Assembly: GCA_023101725.1 (NCBI GenBank)
Contig: JALJCO010013434.1
Coordinates: 124,001-188,000 of the forward strand
Reading direction: 5' to 3'
DNA from: Atherinomorus stipes
Taxonomy: Eukaryota > Chordata > Actinopteri > Atheriniformes > Atherinidae
Length of the DNA: 64,000 bases
The first letter of the stretch is position 1; every line of letters begins with the position of its first letter. Made by a program: the position numbers and the translations under genes. The notes beneath the pieces are model-generated. The model worked only from the letters and a program-made list of their open reading frames with translations, was not told the DNA's origin and did not search any database. Below, in pieces: positions 1-11,200 of the stretch.

Positions 1-169
1 ACTTCTTGATCTGCATTTGATTTAATTTCACATGAATGTTTTGGGAAATGCTGAATTTTCCAGCCACTAAACTTAATACTAGTAAAGATGGTTTGATTTG
101 AACGATGTCAAAGGTGAAATGTGATATGTCGGTTGGATGAGTGATTGCTGCTGTCTGCTGTATGCGCAG

Positions 170-3100
170 AGTGATGAAGAGTTTGTCGGACAGCACTTTG
201 GAGTGCGTGTGTGTCACCTCGTCAGTGACAAGAACCCAGTTCCCATGGTGCTGGAGATGATGCTGGAGCACGTGGAGATGCACGGCCTCTACACCGAGGG
301 CATCTATCGCAAATCGGGCTCTGCCAACCGCATGAAAGAGCTGCACCAGCGACTAGAGACAGGTTAGACCCTCCAAATGGCTTTGCATGTTGTAGCAGTT
401 TAAACAGTTTAAACATTTCTTTGAGGTGACATGAGTTTATCAGGTCATGATTGTTGGTATTTGTCCTCCTGTTATAATTTGATATGTTTAGACCCTCATC
501 TAGTCTGCCTCGAGGACTATCCCATCCACACGGTAACCGGCCTGGTGAAGCAGTGGCTGAGGGAGTTGCCGGACCCCCTCATGACCTTTACACATTATAG
601 TGATTTCCTGCATGCAGTGGGTAAGGAGAACATCCCTCATCAGGGGGAGATATTTATAGAAACTGTGATTGTATTTCCTGCTATTGAGTTGTAAATTGCA
701 TATTTTTTTTGCTTATAGCCTTCATCACATTTAGTTACATAGAGCTAAGCTATTATGATTTAGGTTAAATGTTTGTTATGCACGTTAAATTAATGCTTTT
801 TTATTACAATACTGTGTAATATTAGTCTCAAGGAATGAGTATTACATTTGTTTTCCTTTGTTAGAACTGCCAGAGAAGCAGGAAGAGCTTCACGCCATCT
901 ATAAAGTGCTGGAAGAGCTTCCCACTGCAAACTTCAACACGTTGGAGCGACTAGTCTTCCACCTTGTCAGGTAGGGATTTTACTGCACTGATCACAAAGG
1001 TAGAATTGCACTAGGTTATTATTCCAGTTTTACTAATCACAAGTCAAGCCCTGGATTGTTATTAGGATAGTTGCAGACAAATCTTCCATAACATACATCT
1101 TGTTGTAAAATGTCCCTGCAGGGTCTCTAAAGAAGAGGTTCATAACCGCATGTCCCCCAACTCGTTGGCCATCGTGTTTGCACCGTGTATCCTGCGTTGC
1201 CCTGACAGTGCTGACCCACTACTCAGCATGAAAGATGTTGCCAAGACAACCACGTAAGACTGCTTGGAAAACCAAACAGCAAATAAATACATGCTCATAT
1301 CAAATACAGTATATCCCATCTATTCTTAATGTTTAGCAATTTAGCACACATACCATCGCTGTTTTGCCTTTAGGTGTGTAGAGATGATCATCAATGAACA
1401 AATCAGACGCTATAATGAGAAGATGGAGGAGATTGAGCAGCTGGAGTACGCCGAGGCTCTGGCTGTCAACCAGCTCAAACTTAAGAGAAAGAACACGGTG
1501 AGGAACAAAATGCTGCATCACCGCGGATCACTCAAGGTTGATTTTAGTGCATCTTCAACACCCTAAGTTAACACCGTCTCGTGTTTATATCAGCTGCATT
1601 CAGATTCACAGAGATCACATTCAAGTATAAAAAAAAAAATCATAACCTTGTAATGAATTTCCCTTTAGTAGTCTAACAGTTTCTTCCATCATGTAAATCA
1701 CACAGCCCCATCGTCACTTGTTCATAGGTTACATGGGTAACATGGCCAATGTTCCTTGTCTCTCTTTAGCACTACTGGCATTTACCTCTCAGGTTCTCAG
1801 CTCCTTACAAAGGAGTGGTGGTATGTATCATCCAGTTCTCCTGGTACAGTAGATCTCCTAGATGTAGTGTGTAGTAGTTATTCCATGTTGAAGCGCCTGT
1901 GCATGGACTGTCAGATGTGGGTGATACTCTGTGCTTTATTTTGTTTATGTACTTTTTCATTTTGATTTTCAGTTATTTTTCATTAATACCATTTACTCTT
2001 CCATACTAACTGGGAGTAGACTGCATGTTCTTGTTAGTTTGGTTTATGTCCTGCTTGTGATGTGAAGGATTATTGTTGTTGTTATCCATAGAAGAAGGCT
2101 AGATGGTTCTGGGTGGTGTTGTGATTCCTGTCTCTGGAAGACGGTGATCTAACAATAGTGTGACTAACAAGCCTTGATGGTAATGATTTTCAACCACCTT
2201 GCTATTAATTATTGAGCTTTTTATTTATCTCAAAGCTCTGAAGGTTACACTATTTGTTAAATAGTTGTGTCTTTTTTGGAGTGTGGGGATGTTTACATTT
2301 TGTGAGTTTTATGAGGGGTGAATGTGTATATTATGTTCAACACTGCATTAATATTTTTCTCCTTTTGAATAATTACTTTTCACAAAAGTGCTGTAAGAGT
2401 TCCTGTGCAGATGCATGAAAGCCACAGGCAGCATCCACTCTGCTTTTCCTCTTACCACACTAACAATCTTGGCTCATTTTCAGATTGGAAATGAATTTAT
2501 ATGCATTTTTGGCTCTTTGACCATTTTAAACACTATTATTTAACTTTTTACCCTTATGGACTTTGAGGGCCGGTTGATTTTCAGTATGTGATGCTGTGTC
2601 TTGTGTAGGTGCATGAGAAGGCCAGTTCTGATCTCAGCGTGGTCCCTGAGAATGAACCGCTGGACTCGGACACTGAGGCTGAGAAGAATCTGGTGGAACG
2701 CATCAAGTCCATCAAACAGGAGAAGTAAGGATGCTCTCTTACCTTTTCCATCCTCACCGTTGCGTCGCATTTGTCTTCTCCTCACACGTCTCATGTCCTC
2801 ATCATTTGCACCTCCACAGAGAGGATCTGGCCTGTCGGCTGCCAGAGTTGGAGCAGCCTGGTTCGGACCAAGAAAACCTGGACTCTGAAGCCTCACTAAG
2901 CTCTGAGAGTCTCCTGGATGAACAGCAGCGCTCTTGCGCCCAGATCTCAGAGCCAGAAGGTCAGTATTAAGGTAGAGTCCAGACTTTCCTTCCTTCTGCC
3001 TGTTCCTCTCGCTCATCTGTGGGTTTTTTGACAAGACCATGGGGCCGCTGGGTTGGCCCTTTCCTGTCTTTTGTGGTGCAGGTCTGGACCAGTTATGGTG

Positions 3101-4018
3101 ATGGGGTCGCTGACGTCTGCTCTGTAAACAAAGCAGGTTGGAGGAACAGCAACCGTGTTTGTGTGTTATTTTTGTGCATGTGAATTCACGTGTGGCACAG
3201 AAGCATGCTCAGACTTTCACCAAAGTTGATGAATACATTGAACATTTGGCACCTTTAATGAGGGGACTGTTTAATTGCTCCTTGCTGGATACATTTTCTC
3301 TTAGATAACATGGTTGCATGATCTTCCATTTGTCTTCACCCTCTCAGGACTGCTGGGGGATTTTTTTTTTTTTTTTAATTGATCTAATTTAATTCACTTT
3401 CATTTCATTTTATTTCATTAATTGCTTAATGGGAAATGTCTTTCTTGTCTTTTCTCTTCTGTTCCAGGACGTGGTGGCCTCCAGTTGAGGAGACACAGGC
3501 CAGTTTGTCCTCCTAAACCATCAGATCTGGCCCAGCGACCTAAAGTCCCTGGTGGACGCACCTCTCTGTCAAACCTCACCCCTGCCAGCTCCACTTCCTC
3601 TCTATCCAGCTGCGCCTCTTCAGCCTCGGAGTCCTCGAACACTTCCCTCAGGCATCCTCTGCAACGCCGCAGGCCTGTCATCCCAGACACAGTTAAACTC
3701 CCCCCAGGTTGCCTCTCCCAGCCTGCAGTCTTGAGGCCAGCTCAGACTTGCACTCCTCCTGAAAATCGAGCATCCAAGCACTTGGTCAGGAGAAGAGAGC
3801 AGCCTGGCCGCCGTAAAGACAGCACCCAGTCCCTGTACATAGATGCCAACGAGTATGACCTGATGTTGCATTTTTCTTCCTGCCCTCCCTCTGCGTCCTC
3901 CTCCTCCAGCTCCATGGTAACGCCCTCTCCTCAGCTGCAGCACCACAAGATGGAAGCCTCAAAAGGCCTGAGACGCTTTTCTGACCCTGACATTCCCTAC
4001 ATGGACGATGATGTCTGA
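170..4018 (+). CDS. myo9b: Unconventional myosin-IXb, 3' part (RhoGAP domain and C-terminal tail)
   Basis: Eight exons join in one frame to give 509 residues and a stop: 170-362, 492-620, 865-970, 1122-1253, 1374-1536, 2609-2724, 2820-2959, 3468-4018. All borders are GT-AG. The first five exons encode a RhoGAP domain: the arginine-finger motif GIYRKSG has its Arg codon at 308-310, followed by [14 protein letters not shown] and [18 protein letters not shown]. The later exons encode an acidic tail ([14 protein letters not shown], then [18 protein letters not shown]), a Ser-rich and basic region with [15 protein letters not shown], and end in [13 protein letters not shown]. Class IX myosins are single-headed actin motors whose tail switches off Rho at the cell edge. 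The motor, IQ and C1 regions lie upstream of the window. Order and wording of the tail match MYO9B better than MYO9A, and the neighbouring use1 agrees. Which fish paralogue it is cannot be told. The end of the fifth exon is ambiguous: 1497 also carries a strong in-frame donor. Confidence 0.9.
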
Positions 4019-5700
4019 CCGCATCAGACAGCAACAGTGGAATAACAGACTATTAAAGGCTACAACCTGTAACTAGACAAAAGAAAAAGCTCTCTGAGCT
4101 GAGGAGAGGATAAGAATCATGGCATGCGTGTAAAAATGAGTGAACAGGATTGTGTGTACATTTTCTGCCGGGACTCCACCAAGTCACAGTGACTTAGGAC
4201 AGAGGATGTTCCAGCTGCTGTCAGAGGGAAACTAATCAAGGCGCTGCAAATGTTTTGAAAGTCTTTTGTCTTGTATGATGGTGAAAATAACTGGACAAGT
4301 TGTTGCCAAGCACCTTTTCTATCATTTTAATATATTGTGGTAACTGTTGATGAGTTCAGTTGGACCAGAGGCTGCATCTTCTGTAGCCTCATAATAATTT
4401 TTTTTTTTTTTAATTTGTGGTAATTCAAAAGAATATTGCAGGTTTCAGTCGCACTTTTCCTTTTTTTTTTCTTTGTTCTCCTAATGAGCAAAACACGCTC
4501 ACTGAATTGTTAGCTAGTGCCTTGAAATGTACATTGAGTTAATAAGTAATTTCTCACATAATTGTAGAGCAGTGATTGTAGAGGGAGGGGAGGGGGGGCC
4601 TATTTGGAGTAAAGATGGGGTCTTTATCTCAGACTTCTCTCTTTATTGTACTAAACCGATACAAGACTTGTTGAGACCGAGGACCTAAGCATGCGCAATC
4701 TGTTTGTTTCCATCTTTTACCTGCTACGAAACAAACGCAGGATAGGAAGTCATCGCTTTCAGATAGCAAAGGGAAATGGGAGCAGCACGTGCCACTTTCT
4801 CCACTGAAACTAAGAAAAACACACCCAACCACGACGCCCCACCACAATGTCTTTAAAGCTGCCCGAGCTAACTTTCCTCAGAAAGAACGTGGCTTCATTC
4901 AGCTGTGGACATCCCCGTGCTGAAGATAATCTGAAGCACAGCTCTTGCCATCGTTGTATGAAATGTAATACTAATGTTCCTCTGACTGCTGAATGATGTC
5001 TGATAGTTTGTCTGGATTTTGGAGATGATGTACTGATGTGTAATGTGTTACAGATTGTATGTTTGGGATTGTATGACATGAGCTGTAATGGTCATTAGTA
5101 TTAACATGAAAATACAGTACATGCTTGTAACACCTGTTGCTGTGTGTTTCAGTCAAAAAGCATCATGCGTTTTAATTTTTATTAGTGATGGAAAGGAAAA
5201 GGGCCTCTTCTAAAAACATGACAGATTACATAAAGTTGGGTCCAGGTATTTGATTTTGTGTTAAATATATTCAAGAAATGGCCCACAGTAGTACATAAAA
5301 CAGCTTTTGGGTTATTATCTAATTACATTTAAAAGTCTATATATCCATGTAATTCCTAAAACCTCTTTGAATTTTGAAAATTAAGAAAATGAGGGAGATG
5401 CATTTTTGCTCATTCATCCTATCGACAACTCTGAACCATTTTCATTTCAACCATGCTGTCAGTGAGCAGAGAAAACATAAAGGCCGTAGCCTTGTCTCAA
5501 ACTGCACACTTGCCCAAATGCACTGGAATTCAGAACGTAGTGCGTTGACAGACGAGCATTGCCCGCTAACGTGAGCCAACTACTGAGCCCGTATGAGGTT
5601 AAAACACTGACATAATCTGAAAGAAAAGGTTTTGAAACCTTGAAAATCAGTATTTGAACATTTAAAATCTGAAATAAAGTTTTGAAAGTCTGAAAATAAG
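4019..5700 (+). other. Probable 3' untranslated region of myo9b
   Basis: No coding exon follows the stop at 4016-4018. A canonical AATAAA lies at 5673-5678 and a weaker ATTAAA near 4053, so the transcript may end at either. The true polyadenylation site needs RNA evidence. T-rich runs occur near 4400 and 4465. Confidence 0.4.
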
Positions 5701-5884
5701 TTTTGAATCTCTGCAAGTATACTTTTGTATCAGCATTTTTATTGTTCATAAATTCAGCATGCAAAGTACAAAGTTTCATCAGAGATTCAAACTGCTTGTT
5801 TCACCTTTGCTGTTTTTCCAGTATGCTATGCATTTTCAGAGTTTTAAATATGGCATATGACGACCTGCCCCTTCTAGCCTATTG

Positions 5885-6044
5885 CTGGGTTTCAATCACA
5901 TGACCCAGAAGACGCGCAAAATTCAGATGGGGGGCAGGAAGTGTTTTACTTGGCTTCAAAATACTGTACAGCGTAATGGACAGCAGCCAGTATGCCAAAG
6001 CTTTAAATGGGCTGGCACGGACGAGATATTGCGATTATATATAC

Positions 6045-6081
<37 letters not shown>

Positions 6082-6290
6082 AAAATGAAATCTGGAAGAT
6101 TTACCGACGTTGAGGCGATTGATATAGCGAACTATCTTGTACAGCAGACTTCATATTGATGCCAGCCAGATGAAGGTGTTCAAAAGCCTGGAGGTTTTGT
6201 GGTTTTGTTTTCCAGCAAAGACCCTGGAAGGTTCTCTGATGCGTTTCTGTACAGATGCAACAGTTTGCTGTTTTGGTTTATCTTTGGTGT
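5885..6290 (+). pseudogene. Broken fragment of a fish transposon-type protein gene
   Basis: The stretch from about 6085 translates to KSGRFTDVEAIDIANYLVQ, then meets a stop. A second frame continues with QMKVFKSLEV. From memory this resembles the N-terminal part of the repetitive YqaJ/SWIM-type proteins of fish mobile elements (FTDVEAIDIANYLV followed by a FKSLEAYN-like motif). The leader at 5885-6035 and an (AT)n tract at about 6039-6080 precede it. It carries a stop and a frame change, so it is dead. Family assignment is from recalled motifs only. Confidence 0.4.
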
Positions 6291-7970
6291 ATCTTGTTTT
6301 GGTGTCTCAGGTCCAGCAATATTATGTAAAATGAATTCAAAACAAGCATTCAACAAAATAAAATAAATGGATAAATAAATTCAGATTAAGAAGAGGAGCC
6401 TCATATTTATAAAGCTCCTCTTAGCAAAATAGATCTGTTCAACACAATAAAGCGGCTAGATCATCATCATACTGCTACCATGCAAGACAAAAAAAGATGT
6501 GTTTTGTATTAATTCAACAATTTTGTGTTTTTTTATCAGATCGCCTTTGCATATTTTAGCATTTGTCCTTTTTTCTCATGCAGATGGAATTGTGGAAAGT
6601 GATCGGGCACCAACAGTGGATTTAAGAAGGATGCATGCTGCAGAGCATCTCAAGCATTGGCCCTAGAGAAGTGGGAGATGCCCAGCCGTCACTGCATCCT
6701 ACATCTGCTGAAGACTGCTGTGTCCTCTAATCAGCTGTTTTTTTTTCCCAGTACGGTTGTTTTGAGTTGAAATTAAGTTGAGCACTTAAAACTTATATTA
6801 CATTTTTTAGTTGAGTTTTTTTTTTTTTTTTAACCTGTTTTACCACCAGTCTACCTGTTCCACTGTTTTTATGTGAATGAAAATAAAGATGGGAATGAAC
6901 GGAAATTGTAAAAATCTTTGTGTGCAACTATAGTCCAATGTTTCCAAAGGGTGGAGTGCCAGAAGCAGTAATTTTTTCTGGAACTTCTTTCTTCATGTAG
7001 CTCAGCAACAGGTTTAAACTAGAAATTCATTGCAGATTGTATGTCTTTTCAGTTGGGGTTAGAGGAAGGGGGGGGCTGCAGGGCTTTTTGGACAATGATG
7101 AACAGCTCTTCCATTACAGGGTAGGTTTGAGAGGTTCGGGTGACCCTTTATCCCTACAGCCAGTAGTGCGTACAATTGACCTTATAATGGGGGGACTATT
7201 ATTCTTAAATCTGTTGTATCTTGATTACCTGTCACAACATACCTCCTCCTACTTGCTTTCTGTTTCATAGACTGGCCTGTCTAAGGTCATGGATGATGAC
7301 AATTACGTTGTGGACGAGATGGATCTCGCATCACAGAGGGCTGGCACCTACTGGTAAGAGTTGGTGAAGCTCCCATTAACGCTTGAATCTGTTAAGTGCC
7401 ACTAACATCCCAAACCATGAACAGTGACAGTGCTAACCATTTTCTTCACTTGTGGTGTGAAATAAACCTGAAAAGGTCGTTTATTTATTTATTTTTTTAA
7501 AAGAAGAAGAAGGGGGATTAACTCTAAAAGTTATTTCCAAAATCAAAGCACTGCAAACCCTGAAACATAAAGTTATGCTCAATCATATCAAACCTTATCA
7601 TATCAAACCTCAAAAATAAAACCTTCATTATTGATTAGGAAGTTGTAGTCTATAAGATCTAGTATAAGGTGCAGATTATTTTGAGTAGACCAGCCAATAA
7701 AACCCCAAAATTATTGGGGTTATTATACCTAATTTGAGTCTGTTTGCAAGTAGCCTATATGAACTAAGATCTTTTCCTGGCTTGAGGTAATTACACTTTG
7801 TTTCATGGCAGGACTAAGTAAACCACTCTCTTGTACCTCTTTAAGCACCCCAAAAATAAGTTCTTTAAAATGGTAACAAAAAATTACTAGTGAGACCATC
7901 ACAGAAGTTTTAACTGGAACGGATCTCACGGCCTGAGAAACCTGGCTATCACGTGACTAAAGAACGGGGA
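6290..7970. other. Gap between myo9b and use1, no recognised gene
   Basis: This stretch holds AT-rich sequence, an AATAAA at 6882-6887, a G-run near 7070 and a possible orphan exon at 7271-7353 (listed separately). No protein family was recognised. Confidence 0.5.
7271..7353 (+). other. Possible orphan exon, product unknown
   Basis: An 83-bp stop-free stretch follows a good acceptor (pyrimidine-rich, ending TTTCATAG at 7270) and precedes a good donor (CTG then GTAAGA at 7354). Its open frame starts TGLSKVMDDDNYVVDEMDL and is acidic. I recognise no family. It could be an unannotated exon, part of a transposon gene, or chance. Confidence 0.2.
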
Positions 7971-7986
7971 CCTGAGGACGTAGCAC

Positions 7987-8199
7987 AGTGGAGTGAGTCG
8001 TGAACGAATAATTTCTGATTCCTGTCCTGCTGCTGACTGAGCCCATACGGCTGCCTGCCATAGATGCGCTGCTTTCCATGTGGAGAGGGAACGTACTGAA
8101 TGGAAATGAACGAATCGCTCACTGAGAGGACTTATTATTCCCGAGTCATATAAAAGATTAGTTCACATTGAACGAATCGTTCACGAACGACACATCACT
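7987..8199. mobile_element. Small inverted-terminal-repeat element next to the use1 start codon
   Basis: The left end has AGTGGAGTGAGTCGTGAACG. The right end is the approximate reverse complement, ending CGTTCACGAACGACACATCACT at 8199. About 210 bp lie between the outer ends and there is no coding capacity. No clean target duplication was found. It ends 37 bp before the use1 ATG, so it probably lies in the promoter or 5' leader. Confidence 0.45.
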
Positions 8200-8236
8200 A
8201 ACGTCAAAGTGCTGCGACCGTTTGTCAGCTTCAAAC

Positions 8237-11200
8237 ATGGCTTCTAGGTTGGAGATTAATTTTATTAGATTGTTGTCCCGCTGTGAATCCATAGCGTCAG
8301 AAAAACGAGGAGAAACGGAATGGAGGTTAGAAAAGGTAACACAAAACGGTGGTTTGAGCAACTCAGTCCTGTATTTGTCTGCCCTTTAGTTTGACTGTTG
8401 TTAGCTGTGCAGCTGTTAGCCGCTGTTAGCCACGTCGTCACTGAAACCGGACTGAGGTGTTTTTCTATGCTGAAGTCTCACTCAGCCGATGCTACACTGC
8501 TGAATTTCTTCTTGTTTATTAACTATGGTTTTCTATAAATGAAGAATTTGCTGTTGCAGAAAATTTCGTTCATGGCGTTAGAGCTGCAGCACACATTCAA
8601 ATATCCCAGAAATACACATTTAAAGAAATGTTTGCCATCACTGTTGTAGATAATTTATTCCCAACATAAGAACTGGTTCACTTCAACATTAGTCTACATT
8701 ATATAAAGTAATTCATTCTAAATGTTGTCCAACAAAACAGATTAGGCGGGGGTCAGTAATGGATCAAATCAGCCTTGTGATTACTGCGAAAGATCAAGTT
8801 TGTGTGGCTCTTTTATTCGTCACTGCAGAAGTAAATTGCATTGAGAGACCCAGTGAGTTTACTTGGTGTTTAAGAAAGAGGAGGAATTTAAATTCTTAGT
8901 AGGGACTGCTCAGAGCAATAGAGAATGTGGGAAAGAGGTGAAGAGATGTAAACAAGAAGCAGGCTGGAATGATAATAAAGTATCAGCAACAAGGACAGGA
9001 CGTGATCGAGATGGTGGTTAGACCAGTGATTCCCAACTCTGGTCTTCAAGGCCCACTACTCTGCATGTCTTCAATGTGTTCCTACTCCAACACAACTGAT
9101 TTAGATTAATGAACTTCCTCAAGTTCTTTGCAAGCTTGTTAACGAGCAATTTATTTGATTCAGGTGTGTGAAAAAAGAGTTGCCTATAAGGCATGCAGGG
9201 CAGTTGGTCCTGTGGACTGGAGTTGAGAAACTGGTTTAGAGCTGTGGTGGGGAATCTTGGCCCTCACCCTGTAGGTCTTCCATGTGTTGCTCCTGCACAC
9301 CTGATTCCAATCAATGAATCACTGTGCAGAAATTATTAGGCTGTTAGATCCATTGTGTGCTGAGGGGTATTCCAGGAAGGAGCTTCAACAAACTCTGAGT
9401 CTAAAAAGAAACTTTTGAGTTAACTTATGCTGAACTGAGCAACTCTGAGTTTTCAGTTCCAGAAAAGCTGCTTTGAGTTGGTTCAATCAACTCTGAGTAT
9501 CTTTACCCAGAGTTGGGAACCACAAAAAAAAAAACCCCATCATCAATGGAGCCCCGATACCTGAATTCACCATGGCAGCCACTGACAAAAGCTAGTTATG
9601 TCACGTGACTGGAGGAAGAAGTTTTTATGCAAGCATGGGGCAATATGAAGAGGTATTTCTTAAGAAAGAAAGAAAGGTATCACCGCTGCTGCTCGAAGCA
9701 TCATTGAAGAAAATTGCTGGCTGAGTCAATGTGGAAGTAGGAATCCACTGACTGAATGTTTAACTTAACGTGTGGTTGAAATATTAATGGATAAAATAAA
9801 ATCTTAGTTTCATTTAGATTCAATCTGACTGGGGAAAAACATTTACAGAGAAAAGTGAAATTTAAGTTTAAAGAAATCTTTTGGAAGGTAATGTATTGTA
9901 CTACAGACCATGACTGGACATCTTTTATTGTCATTTCACACTGGCTGATGAACACCATCTACTGCAGGGGTGCCCAAGTCTGTCATTCAGCTCTGCGGAG
10001 GTCGAGTAACGAGCCATTCATTTGATTCAGGTGTGTTGGAGAAGGGATGCAACCAAAATATGCCGGATAGTAGCTCGTGAGGACTGGACTTGGACACCCT
10101 TTGTCGACTGGAATCCAGAGGCCGAAAATCTCACATTTCTGGATCTATAGCCTCAGACGTGTAGACCTACGGACTTTCCTGATGACTCTTTCTGATATGT
10201 TCTTTCACCAACGTTAAAAAGAAAGATCCCATTTGCAAAAGCAATTGTAAAAGTATTGCAGCACAATTTACTAATTTTGATGTCATGTCATCTCATACTC
10301 GTGCCGTGACAAGTCAGATATGTACAGCTGGAGAATCCCAGTAACTGCAAAACGGTGCTGTTGGATGACCTTTTGATGAAGAAATGATATCATAAATGTT
10401 GAATTTATTAAAAGTTCTCTCACTATCTTTATTATTGTTTTAGTTCAGCTTCTAAATCTTTGGAATGATGTTTGTACAGACAGTCCATGTGTGACAGCTG
10501 CTCCAGGTGGGAGGAGACAGGTAGAAACTCAGGGTTTCTTAAATATAATCTGCCAGTGAGCAGATGTTGTATGTTCAGAGTCTGTTACCATGGTGATTGA
10601 CTCAGTTTCCCTCATCTCAGGGTTAGCATACTCAGAGTTCATCACATAACCCACTTTATGGAATACCTCCCTGGAGTGGGAATGCATGAAAAACCCAACC
10701 AGGGTTCCCCACCACTGGTTTAGAGACTGGTCTACTCCTCAGAACCAGAGGCAGAATTGGGGTCAGCAAAGATCGAATTTGTTTGTTTAGGTAAAGGCAG
10801 GAATGGATCGTAGCAATGAGTCCATCAGGGAGACGACACATTTTTGTTTTGGAGACAGAAGATGCTTTAGGCATATCAAATGTAATATTTTTAGTGCGCC
10901 AGTTTGAAGTATGTATCAACAAATGCAGACATGAAACAGCAGGTTAGAGTATTATTGCATTTTTATAGATCAAAAAGGAGTATAAATTGTGCAGAAAAAT
11001 TTGGGGGGGGTGGGGGAAACCTGCATATGATGTATGTTTATCACATTTTAAATAGTGTATTGTCACAGTGTTGAATCATTTGCAATCCCTGTTCCATGCT
11101 GTACTGGTGGAAAAGGTGGTGCTCCGTTACCCCCACCCATAATCTTTGGGATGTGCCGAATAAGAATCTATGCAGTGGTTCAATTCTATTGTAACTGTGG

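Larger units (their letters stand above)
9242..10717. mobile_element. hAT-like element 2, split by a nested insertion
   Basis: The left end CTGTGGTGGGGAATCTTGG and right end (reverse complement CAGTGGTGGGGAACCCTGG) form terminal repeats. The flanking octamer gtttagag is identical on both sides (9234-9241 and 10718-10725), a perfect 8-bp target duplication as made by hAT transposases. Only about 168 bp belong to this element (9242-9362 and 10671-10717); the rest is an inserted element. Confidence 0.8.

Noticed and set aside
3418..3946. Antisense open frames opposite the last myo9b exon
   Set aside because: They are shadows of a Ser/Arg/Pro-rich coding exon and have no family motifs.
170..4018. 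MYO9A as the identity of the first gene
   Set aside because: The GAP domain reads [12 protein letters not shown] and [11 protein letters not shown], and the tail has [11 protein letters not shown], closer to MYO9B. Adjacent use1 also fits MYO9B.
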